64,000 nt of DNA from Amborella trichopoda (lineage: Eukaryota > Streptophyta > Magnoliopsida > Amborellales > Amborellaceae): the NCBI RefSeq assembly GCF_000471905.2, contig NW_006498246.1, positions 729,570 through 793,569 on the forward strand, read 5' to 3'. Position 1 is the stretch's first letter; each line of letters opens with the position of its first letter. Of this stretch, positions 22,401-34,400 are shown piece after piece. The notes beneath the pieces are model-generated. The model was not told the DNA's origin. It saw nothing but the letters and a program-made list of their open reading frames with translations, and did not search any database. A program made the translations under genes and the position numbers.

Positions 22401-25400
22401 GGGCTTATAGAGCCACCCAGTTACATTGATTTACATGAAGCTTTTGCAAAAATACAGCGAGACAAAAAAACCAAAAACCGAGCCGTATTAAGACGTGTGC
22501 CGCTGGTCCTAAGCAAAAAAGGAGTCGGACCCGGGTTGCGCTTGTCCTTGGCCTTGACTTCTAACACTCTCTTTCGCCAAGAGATCTGCGGTGTCGTTGG
22601 ACGTCCTCCATATATGCCTCTGGGAGACGTCCATATCCCTGCATATATGATCAATTTCACAAAACATTGAGGCTAAGTACCACAGTGGTGAGCTCGTTGT
22701 CCTTGCCTAGGAAATAACATTTTTTGAGTCTCCTTCCACTATCAGGTGCTGGCCCAAAGAAGGATTGAAAAGTTTAATGCCTATTAAAAGGGCAAGAGCT
22801 TCGGCATGATGAGAATCCTTTCTGCCTATATATTCTGCAAAGGTCAGGAGGACGTTGCTTTTGTGGTCGCAAAAGACCCCTCCAGCCCTTGCCGGGCCAG
22901 GGTTCCCTAGGGAGCACCCGTCGAAGTTTAGTTTGATGTATCCTTGGGGTGGTGGTTGCCAGTTATAAGGTCAGGGGAAGTTCATTACTAGCTAAGATTT
23001 GGCCACGAGTGGACTGATATTTAGGATTAAGACTAGACAAGAACTTTGCAACTTGAAATTCTTCTTGTTGCTTCTTTAGTAGCTCCATATCATTTGATAA
23101 AGGGTGATTCATAGTCAACTCTTCCCACATACTCCAATGAGTAAAGCCTTTAGATGAGTCACCATATGTGAGGATAGTTTGAGGTTCATGGTGGTCAGGA
23201 GGTTTGGGATCTTCTTCCAATACTCATTGAGACTTTTGTCAACTTGTTGTAAACGAAAAATATTCTCATAGAGTCGGGTGTGATGCTTTATAAGAAGAAT
23301 ACAACTCATGTATAGTCTCCCAAACTTCTTTGGTAGTACCAAGAAACATCACATTAACACTTACTTGGGGTTCCATCAGCGCTTGGTTCAATGTATTCTC
23401 CTTAAGCTGTTCTTCATACCTGTTGTCGGATAATTTTCGTCCATCTTCAGTCAGCTAAGCCCATAAGAGATAATTGGACTCATTTACTTTCTCGAAAAGT
23501 AAGTAGCATTCATATCATTGATGCTAGAAGACTCGTTGACGAAGCTATTCAACAAGGTGTTGAAAAACGAAAATGCCAGATGAATGGAGGAAAAGTATTG
23601 TGGTACCTATTTACAAGAACAAACAAGACATACAAAATTGTGCAAACTAAACAAAGGAGACACAAAATTGTGCAAACTCAAGCTTATGAGCCATACTCTA
23701 AAGCTCTGAAAGAGAATCATTGAACAACGACTAAGGCATGAAACGAGTGTATCTGAAAACCAATTTAGATTTATGCCAGGAAGGTCAACAACTGAGGCTA
23801 TTTTCCTACTTAGGCAACTGATTGAGAAGTTTAGGGCGAAGGGAAAAGACCTCCAAATGGTTTTTATTGATCTAGAGAAAGCTTATGATAGAGTACCTCT
23901 AGATTTGATTTGGCAGGTGTTGGAAAAGAAATGCGTCTCTAGACACTACATCAAATTGGTGAGAGATATGTACGATGGAACGCTAACTAGTGTACGAACT
24001 AGTGGAGAGACAAGTAAGTTTTCAGTGACAATAGGTCTACATCAAGGGTTAGCATTGAGCCCGTAAATGCGTCTATACGCACTACATCGAATTGGTGAGA
24101 GATATGTATGATGGAGCGCTAACTAGTGTATGAACAACTAGTGGAGAGACAAGTGAATTTTCAGTGATAATAGGTCTACATCAAGGGTCAACATTGAGCC
24201 CGTACCTCTTTGTCTTAGTTATTGACGACTTAATTAGGCACCTATAGGATGATGTACAGTGGTGCATGTTGTTTGCAGATGACTTAGTTTTGATAGATGA
24301 GACCCGAAACAACATCAACACACAGTTAGGACTTTGGAGGGTTGCTCTAGAATCCAAATATTCTAAAATTAGTCGGACTAAGACAAAATATATGGAGTGC
24401 AAGTTTGGTAATAATAGGAGTAGAGACGAGGAAGTAGTCAAGATTGACGGCCAGGAGGTATAAAAAAGACCGCACTTTTGATATCTTGGGTCGATAATCT
24501 AGGAAAATGTAGAGATCGAGGAAGAAGTCGATCACATAATTAAAGCTGGGTGGGCAAAGTGGAGATGTGCAATTGGAATTTTACGTGATCGCCACATACC
24601 ATTGAGGCTTAAGGGTAAGTTCTATAGGGTGCAGCAGTCAGACTAGCTTTGCTCTACAGGGCAGAATGTTGGGCGGACAAAAAACAATATACCTATAGAA
24701 TGAGCGTAGCCAAGATGAGGATGTTGAGATGGATGAGTGGCAAGACAAGAAGGGATAGAATTCGAAATGAATCTATTCGAGAGAATTTAGGCGTGGCACC
24801 AATAGCCGATACATGGAGAGAGAGTAAACTTCGGTGGGTTGGTCATGTGTGGCGCCGATCAAGTACAATACCTATTAGGAAGTGCGAGTTAGTTCAAGTG
24901 GAAGGACTGAAAAGGGCAAGGGGTAGTTCAAAAAGGACGTGGTTGGAAGTAGTCTGAATAGATATGGAGACGTATGGCCGCATTGAGGATATGGCCTTTA
25001 ATAGAGCATAATGGAGAACCTGGATTCATGTAGCCGACCCCAATTAATTGGGAAAAAGGCTAAAATGATGAAATGAAATGAAGTCATTGATGCTAGAAAT
25101 TGCATGCTTATTTTCACTAGCTATGAGGGTAAGATGCACACATAACAAGGAGAATACACAATACTATAGCGGGCTGAATACTTTATGAATGTAGCAGGTA
25201 GAAGGAGATATACTTATCATTCACCTACTTATTACATGCAGATCTTCACACTAGGGCTATTGCGTGGACTTCCACAGTCGCAAAAGGGTAGAAAACGAGG
25301 TGTCCCTTATTAAACTAGCAAAAAGTAGAATTAGTGCCCCCCCCCCCCCTGTTGAATTGAAAGAGGAAAAAAAGAAAAGAGGAGAATAATTCAAATCTAA

Positions 25401-25442
25401 AGATCTGAATGCTCTGATACCATGTCAAGAATATAGTACTTA

Positions 25443-25480
<38 letters not shown>

Positions 25481-28400
25481 GGTGGTGGGCGACGTACACG
25501 TAGTTACGGTTACACGACGTCCTCTACGTCCGTCCCTTCTTACTTTACTTTTACTTTTAATTTTAACTTTAACTTAGTAGTAANNNNNNNNNNNNNNNNN
25601 NNNGTAAGTAAGTAAGTAAGTAAGTAGTAGTAGTAGTAGTAAGTAGTAAGTAGTAGTAGTAGTAGAGTAGAGAGAGAGAGAGAAGAGAGAAGAGAGAGAG
25701 AGAGAGGTTGTTGGGGGCAGTCACATTAGGGTTTACACAGCCTCCATGCCCCTCTTATCTTTACTTATTTTTAATAACTTATGTATAAAAGATAGTAATT
25801 CCCTTAAATATTGTACAAATGTCCTAAGGTATTAAAACAGGACGAAAGTACCCTATTGGCCCATAAACAAGACATAGTATGTTAGATGGCCCAAAAGTTA
25901 AAGTGGAAGATCGATGGATGAATAAACATGGGCACTTAAAAATAAAAAAGTTACAAATGGTTCATTCTGGGATTTTTGTTGCATTAATTGTGCTTTTGGA
26001 ATATAATACCTGTATAAAATTATAGGAAAGTTGCCATTTTCCCAAATTTTATAAATTTTTATTTAAATTATATCTCTTGTGTGAATGTCAATTCCGACAT
26101 AGGGTACTTTTAGTACAAGGTGATCCCCTATTCCCACACTCATTTCTTCACTCGGCAACTATGGTTTGTAGTTTGTCAGATATATGTGCCAACATACATG
26201 AACTCATAGAGATTGACTGGATGCTATTAGTACATAAATCAGTTTGCTCCATTGCTTGTTCCTTTTGTTGTTTGTAATGAGACGTGTTTCTAGCATAGAG
26301 ATGTGTTGTTTTTAGATTTTATATTTGTTGCTCAGTTTAATTTGTTTATATTGATAATTTTATTATATTTTTTCCACTTTGCAGGTTTCTTTCCTTCTTC
26401 TCCAACAGAGCTAAAACCCAAGATGCTGATGATGTTTATGCTGCTTTAGCTTTGATGTATGGATATGCAGCGAGATATGCACCATCTACTATCATAGAAG
26501 CCCGAATCGATGCACTTGTGGTATAAATTGGGCTTTCTATCTTAACTTGCTTGCCTGATCTATAATTTGTAAAAATTTTCTTTTCATCAACCTGCTAGAA
26601 TTGTTTTATTTTTTTATAAGTTTACAATATTTGTTATATTTTATCTTTCTAGTTTACATGAATTTTTTGCATAATAATTGTACTGACGTGTTGGGACATC
26701 TTGAGGGTTTGGGCCGAGGCGTTCGACACCTTGATAGGATCATCTGTCTCAGTTGTCTATGTAACTTGTGTTGTACCGTTTAAATTTCTTTTGTTCTCAG
26801 TAGTAACCTTGAATTTATCTTATAATGAATTATCAAAATGGATGGTCTCTATCTTTATTTAAAATCGTAGTTAGGTTCATTCGCTATTTCTTAAAGTTCC
26901 TCATCTCTTCTTTCTACATTTTTTTCTTCCACTAATAGAACTTTTTGAATGCTTTTAGTAATATACCCCAAACCTTTTGCAGGAGTTCCATGTAATCCTG
27001 ATTTTGTGGGCTTTTAGAAGTAGTCTTATATGTTTAAAATCTTTAAGTAAAAGAAATTCCATCGATTTGGGATCTTTCTCTTGTATAATGAAGAAGTATT
27101 TTAATCAATAATTTTCTCTATTTCCAACTAAAAGAATCATGTCTATAAATTCCTGGAATGTATATTTCAGGATTTTTACAAATATCACTTGGTTTTTGAT
27201 CTTGCTTGCCATCGTGCTACTTACCTTTGTGAATCTCTTCTTGTTTTTGACTTGGATGTGGAGAGTGCCTAGGAACCCATGTCTCTTACAATGCCCTTAG
27301 TACTGCAGCTTCATAAAACAGTAGATGTAGCAGACAGTACACTGGCCTCTTAGTTGTTCTACAAAAAAATGTGGCGAACATAGGCAATTTTCGCTTTATA
27401 TCTTACATATTTCACACAACTTTTGATATAGTAAAGTGGTTTTGGATATGACAAGAACATGCACATTTGACAAGAACAACTCTTGATACATACTTTTCGG
27501 ATGAGTGGACTTTTGCGAGGAGTTTTAACTGTCCAAATGGGAAAGTTAACAAGGTTTCATTCCTTCCATTCCATTTAAGACTCATGACTCGGTTAGAAGT
27601 CATGGTTTATTGCCATTTCCTTGTCTTTTGAGCTAGGTTTGTGATGGGCTTTTTATTGCAATAAAATGCAATACATGTTAGCCACTCTTTGAAATGCTAC
27701 TCCATTCCTGTTAATATAGAAATGGAAAGATCCATTGGGCTGTTTCCTTTTCTATTATTCTCTTTGCATTTTGATGCTGAGCCCGTCATGTCCCATCTCT
27801 CTATGGAGTCAATTCACTGGAAACGGGAGGGCGCCGTACGAGTTCAATCCCACCTTGTTATCTCGGACATTTCTCTATTTATGGTAGGGGAAGGCAATAG
27901 CCTTCTCTCGTTCCCCTCTGCCTGATCGGAGTCGAGCGCATTCCTTATTTGCAGTATGCATTAAAATTTTCTTTTCTGATTGCTTTACTTTATCACTTGG
28001 GCTGGTATTGAAACTAGATAGTTTGCCTGTAGGTCAAACTACATCATCGCCAACACCTATTTTTATGTAGATGTTCAAGCCATCCCCTCTTATTTACTGA
28101 TTAGGTTTATTGTATTGCTGATTATTTTACAGGGAACAAACATGCTTTCTCGTCTTCTTCATGTACGACAACCTGCTGCAAAGCAAGCTGTTATTACTGC
28201 CATTGATTTGTTAGGTACATTTATCCTTTTTATGTGGATAATGACTATGTTAAAATGCAATATATATGAAATGCTTCAGAAATCACCAGATTATGGCCAT
28301 AGTATATGCTACTGACATTTTAGGGCAATTTTGATTTTGAAAGTTCTCATTTTTCTGCAATCTTTTTTCTACTTGTTTCTTGCATGTTATTATTGATAGA

Positions 28401-31400
28401 TTGTCTAAACTCATTTTAAAGGTAGATTGCACAATAAATTGATCATATATGCCCTTGGCAGTTTCATGGGGGCTATTACGGTGCCATTCTTTAAGGAAGG
28501 TTACTAACAGGAGGTGTTAAACATAAACATTTTTAGTTGGAATTACACCTAGGTTCAATTTGGTGTCTTGAGTTTGTATGGTGTATGCTGTCAATTAGGC
28601 CATTTATCTTCTTGTGTGTCCATGTTTAATGTCCTTCATCTCACTTTAATTTTGTGGTGCTCCGTTTTTTAAGTATTGAATCTTGCACCTGGAAAACAGA
28701 AGCTTCATTTCCTTGGAATGAAAATTAGAAGCCAAAGTGCAGCTTTTGCAAAGGTTGCATCACATGTTTTGCCCTGTGACACTTATATGTGAAGCCTCAA
28801 TGCTCGTTATTTGTGCGAAATCACACCCTTTGGACATGCTGGTTTTGGATAGTAACTGGTCCTGTCTCTACTTTCTTCCCCGACCTATTATGTTACTTGT
28901 ACTGTTCCTGTTTTCATCAAAAAATTTGGGAGATGCTATTGGACTTGTCAGGGTATTTATAATAAAATCCACTCTCTATGCCTTTAAAATGACAATGTCT
29001 TCTACAACAGTGTTTTGGATTGAGTTTCCGTTTTTGAAGCATTTTAGCTTCATTTCGAAGATTTGAATTTCATTACTTTCCATTTATAACCAGGCTATAT
29101 TTAATTACATAATTAGCAATAGTCCCATGTGAAAGTACATAGTATGTGAAATTTTTCTTTTTTAGCCTCTCTAACTGAAGATTGCAGCACAAATTACAGA
29201 GAAAGTACAATATACCTGTGTAATGTTGTATGCTGTACTCATTTCAGGTCGTGCAGTTATACATGCTGCTGAAGGAGGGATCTCCTTCCCATTGAAAAGG
29301 CGAGATCAAATGCTGGATTACATACTAACTTTGATGGGTAGAGATGAATACGATGGTGCGGTTGATTTAAGTCTTGAACTGCTCCATACGCAGGCTAGCA
29401 TTCTGCACCAATAACTGTAGTTGATATATACTTGATTTTAGATTCATATTAATGGTGAAATATTTTTTGCATAACAATTTTTTTGGTTTACTTTGTTGTT
29501 GTACACTGAAAGCAGTCCATGACTGTTCCTGCTAATATGTTTGCAGACCCTTGCTTTGAGTGCATGCACTACCTTGGTTTCTGTGGAGCCAAAGCTTACA
29601 ATAGAAACAAGAAATCTTATACTGAAGGTATGTCTTGTAAAGCATGTCTCATGTCTCATGACTTCATGTTTGTCAAAAATTTTTCCTGACACTACTAAAA
29701 TTTGGCATTAACAGGCAACCTTATGTTTCTTTGCATTGCCAAATGATCCACCAGATGTCGTTGATCCACTCATAAAGAACCTTATAACACTTCTTTGTGC
29801 CATTCTTCTAACAAGGTATCTATTGGTTAACATTTGACCCTTGCATTTGCTTCCAGAAAAGTACGCCAAATACATAATGCATTGGCCATTGTTAACTTGT
29901 TCTAGCTGGAGGTAATGGATGTATATGATACATTTGATAGCAGTACCTCTATTTTGTTATTTTTGAGCTGCTTTTTAAGTACCTCTTGTCAAAGCAGGCA
30001 ACTTTTTTGTTCTTTTCTAGACTGTAGGAGATGACATTCTTCCAAAACATTTATCTTTTTGATGTGACCACCAGTCCCATGAGTAAATCATAATATTCTT
30101 TGCATGCTACATCTTTCTGAAAAAAACATAACTGGGAAATTAACAGATATTGGATAAATGGGCTCAAACATGTAAAAATATTTCTTATAATTCCTGGAGT
30201 ACCTTTATCTTCTTCTTTTTTTCTTTTTTTTTTTTTTGGATAATGTTCACTTGTATTGAATTTTGTCAAAATTTTATGGAAATGAGGCAGCGCATTAGAC
30301 AGGGTGCCCTATACAATAGCCCCAAAGGGGCCAAAAAATGCTTTACAGCAACTGAAAATAGTGGGGAGAAGCGCTTGATGTTTGCCTGGGTCCCCTAAAT
30401 GGGGTTAGAGTTGTCTCCCTCCCTAGCCAAAATGTCGGCTGCAGTATTGGCTTCCCTAAAGCTATGATTCCACGAGACTTGTAGATTCTTGGAAATTTGC
30501 GAAATCTCCTCAAAAATGTGATCGAGTCTCCATGGGCAAGATGAAGGGTTGGAAGTCCAAGCTATTACATTTCTTGAGTCCCCTTCCACCCATAGCACAT
30601 GACTCCAAAAGGGGTTAAACTTGCGAAGGTCCTCTAGTAGGGCAAGAGCCTCAGCAAGAGTTGAGTCGGCTATGCCAATAGGATGTGAGAAGGTTAATAG
30701 CGTACTTCCATCGTGAGATCTGAATAAGCCCCCGATGTTGGAGGGTCCAAGGTTGCCAAGGGGAGCAACCATCAAAATTTAGCTTGGTGCAACCCATCTC
30801 CTGCTGTCTCCAAAGAGACGCTCGTGAGATCCGAGGGGTTGACAATGTCAACAAGGAGTGCCAGTTGCTATGAAGATTGGCGTAGGCGTAGTCTTTGAAA
30901 AGCTTGTGATTCTTGGCCCAAAAAGAGACTGACCTGCAAACCTTGTCTATCATAGTAGCGACTGAGGTCCTCTTTCTTTTGAAGGTTATGTTGTTTCTTT
31001 TGGTCCATATTTTACCCAAACAGTAACTTCCACTGAGGCTCTCCAAAGGACTCGACCTGCCTTGGCAAGGGAGGGGAGAGAAAAGCCTCGAACAAGTGTG
31101 GAATAGAACGAGATGTGACCTAATACCATTGTAAAAGTTGAAATATATCGCTCCATAGCTCATTGGCCACTTCACAATGGATAAATAGTTGTTCATTAGT
31201 TTGTTCGGCTGCCATGCACATGATACAGGGACAAGAGAGACCCTTCCTTTGGATTTGGTCAATGGTTAATACTCTCTCATAGAGAGCAATCCAGCCAAGG
31301 ACCTGTATTCCACAGAGGGATGAAGGGGAAACCGGCCTTGAAAGCAAGGACGGGGAGGGGAGAAGCAGGGTTGGGGGAGGAGAGAAGGTTTGGACGAAGG

Positions 31401-34400
31401 AAGACACAGAATGTATTGGAGGCAGAAGGTGCCCACCATGAGTGCCCCATCAAGGATCTGGCGATTCTTGACAAAAGCTGTCTGAGTAGGGGAAATTACC
31501 CAATTGAGGACAGCCTTGAGTCCAGAGGCCAAGACTTTGGAAAGTAATTTGTAAGAACTATTGACTAGGCTGCTGATGAATATGAAATCTTTTAGTTTTC
31601 AATCTTTGGGATAAAAGGCTATAAAGGTGGCATTCATGGCTCTGTTAACCACTCCTCTGGAATGGTACTCAGAGAAAAAGTTGAGAATATCAGGCCGGAG
31701 CACATCCCAAAAGGATTTGAAGAAAGCCACAGGTTAACCATCCGGACTTAGAGCTCGGTCGGGGCTGAGGTCTTTGATGGTGCTGAGAATATCGTCCTCT
31801 AAAAAAGGAAGTCCCAACCAGCCAGACCGTTCCGGGGGAAGGATAAGGGATATGTCGTCCAGGGTAGGTCTCACCCTAGACTGGGAGGAAAATAGGCGAG
31901 CAAGAATTGAACTGCAGCCTGTTCGATGAGCGAAGGTTGATCTAGGATAATGCTGTCCGCTCTTTGTTAAGTAAGCTATTTGTAAATGACATCCACAACT
32001 ATTTTTTTAAACTAAATGGGATTTATATTTTTTTCTAAATGTGTTTTATGATGATAGATGTCCGCTTTTATTTTTTTATTGTTATTTCTCCTACAATATA
32101 AGTTCTTTACTCGATGAAGTTCCCAGTCTACATTTAGGGTTGACTATGAAGTACCTTTAATTTTTGAAAGGTCATGAATTTCTGTATGATTTGTAGATCT
32201 AGATTTCTGATCTTTTAAATATTCGTTTTGATAGTCGTAGGGAATGTGTTATCTGTTACCTTTTCTTGGAACCATTCACCTGGCTTCCTTTCCCTATATG
32301 CCACAACTGAATAATGTTACTGGATGTAAAAGACACTTGTTGAATGTTACTAGGTCTATTTTTTGGGTGACTTTGACAAAACTCAGAATCTTCCTTTCTG
32401 ATGTTGATTTGACTGCTTCCTATTCTATCAAATGTATGTTTATCATATGTACCTTAGGCTTTGGCCTGGTGATAAACATGCCCAGGCTAAGGTTCGACCC
32501 TTAAGGTTTGTCCTGAGAAAACAAAGCAAGCTGACCTATCATTTTCTGTCTGATATGTTATGTGGTAATCCAGCCTCACGTGTTCCTATATCATGAAATT
32601 CATGAGTTTAGTCACTTCCTTTTGATTGCTTTGTTTTGTTTAATGTTCAGTAACATGCTGAAGTAAAGTTGCTCAGGAGGGCTCTGTTCAATTATTTTTT
32701 CTTGGTTTGGTTGGTACTACTAAGGCGTACAATTGTTATGATCCTAAACTAAAGGGGCCACCTGTTTGAGAATGTCCTACTCATTTCTTGTTCCTATACT
32801 TTTTTGTCGCCTGGCTAAGTGATGTACTACACTACCCAAATTTTGAGAAAACGAGCCATCCTGTTTTTAGCATTCTTAAATGTATTATGGGCTGAATATG
32901 ACACCAATTTGTTTCTATTTCTACATTCTACTCAAAATGACTACTTATTTTGCTTGCTCAATCTCAAGTAATATCACGCTTTTTTGGTAAGAAAGTGTAT
33001 GAAAGTTTCTGTTGTAGCAGTGAAAAGTATTGATTTCCTTTCTACTCATGCATAATTTATTTATTGATTTTTACTTCGTATTGTTTAGTGGAGATGACGG
33101 GAGAAGCAGAGGAGAACAACTTTTGCATATAATGAGGAGTGTTGATCAGTATGTTTCCTCTGCCGTGGACCATCAACGGGCTAGAGGATGCCTTGCAGTT
33201 TATGAACTGCTGGTTAAATTCCGTACCCTTTGTTCAAGTGGGTATTGTGTTCTTGGATGCTCTGGAAGCTGCATGCACTTGCATCAAATTACAGAGAGGA
33301 TTGCCTCAAGAAACTCGTCTAGTTTAACATGTAAGTTTTGGCTAATCTCTCTTTGCATCACCAAAATAACAAGAAACTAATTTCTCTTCTGAATCCAGCA
33401 ACATTCTTGTTGCCAACCCGAGACTCGTTGTACCTGGGAGAAAGGACCATTGTCTATCTTCCTCGCTGTGCAGATACTAGCTCCGAAGTTAGAAAGATTT
33501 CTGCCCAGGTTTGGATAATCTTGGTCTAGTAGTATAAACTGTGACTTTCTTCTGAACTGATGGTTTTTTTTTTTGAAGTCACGATTCTCATCTGTTATTT
33601 CAATTCTGTGTTGGTTTGTAAATACTTCAGTGGGAGTGCTCCTTTAATCTTGGTCGATTGCTTGATTCTTAGTTGATTTCTGCAGATTCTTGATCTATTT
33701 TTCACTATAGCTTTATCACTTCCTAGGCCGGTTGGGTCCCCTCTTAGTGAACACATAGAGCAGTCGTACAGTGCGTTGTCTGCACTTGGAGATGTCATTG
33801 CGATTCTCAAGAGTGTGAGTGTCATTCTAAAATGATATTTGAGCACAGTTTGTTTTTTTATCGTGAACAATAAAGACTAAAATTTGTGATGTCTATATTA
33901 ATGGTAGGATGCATCGATTGACCCATCAGAGATCTTCAACAGAATTGTCTCCTCTGTTTGTGTTCTTCTAGCAAAAGAAGAGGTGAGATTCTTTTTCTTC
34001 TTGTCAGAGCCAGTTGTTTTTAATTCCTTTATTTAAAAATTATGTCTGAGCATGTCTTTTATTATTTTATATCCATAAACAGCTTGCTGTTATATTGCAT
34101 GGATGCACGATCTCTATCTGCGACAAAGTCAAACTATCCGCAGAAGGCTCTGTTGGGGCTATAATGGAGTTCATTTTGAAAAGAGGCAATGAGCTAAATG
34201 AAAATGATGTTTCAAGGTGCATTCAGGGATTTGAATGTGTTTGCTTTTTCCTGGGATTCGAAAAGAAGCTTTTTGACAAGTCATCTGATTATAATGCAAC
34301 TGACTTGTTCCATCGGTGTCAATGTTTACAGGACAACACAATCTTTAATTTCTGCTACAATATATGTTACAGATAAGCATTTGCGCCAAGAAGTCCTTGC

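Larger units (their letters stand above)
17531..25960 (-). mobile_element. copia-2: Ty1/copia element on the - strand, split by four later insertions
   Basis: Reading right to left: LTR start at 25423, primer site 25411-25422, gag (22973-23529), CCHC zinc knuckle (22036-22083), protease end (21623-21800), integrase (18600-19265) and the RT entry (17531-18100), where it is cut off. Later insertions: an LTR-like block at 19266-21622 (itself holding a solo LTR at 20529-20978), an L1 at 22264-22972, and an RTE at 23530-25083. All frames are broken. The whole cluster sits in SGR6 intron 4, antisense to the gene. The right boundary is approximate. Confidence 0.82.

Noticed and set aside
27689..27925. 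78-codon ORF in SGR6 intron 5
   Set aside because: No recognisable family, no splice or repeat support; likely chance.
30395..31262. RNase H-like ORFs as a domesticated gene
   Set aside because: They belong to a truncated L1 with poly-A tail and frame breaks; nothing suggests host use.
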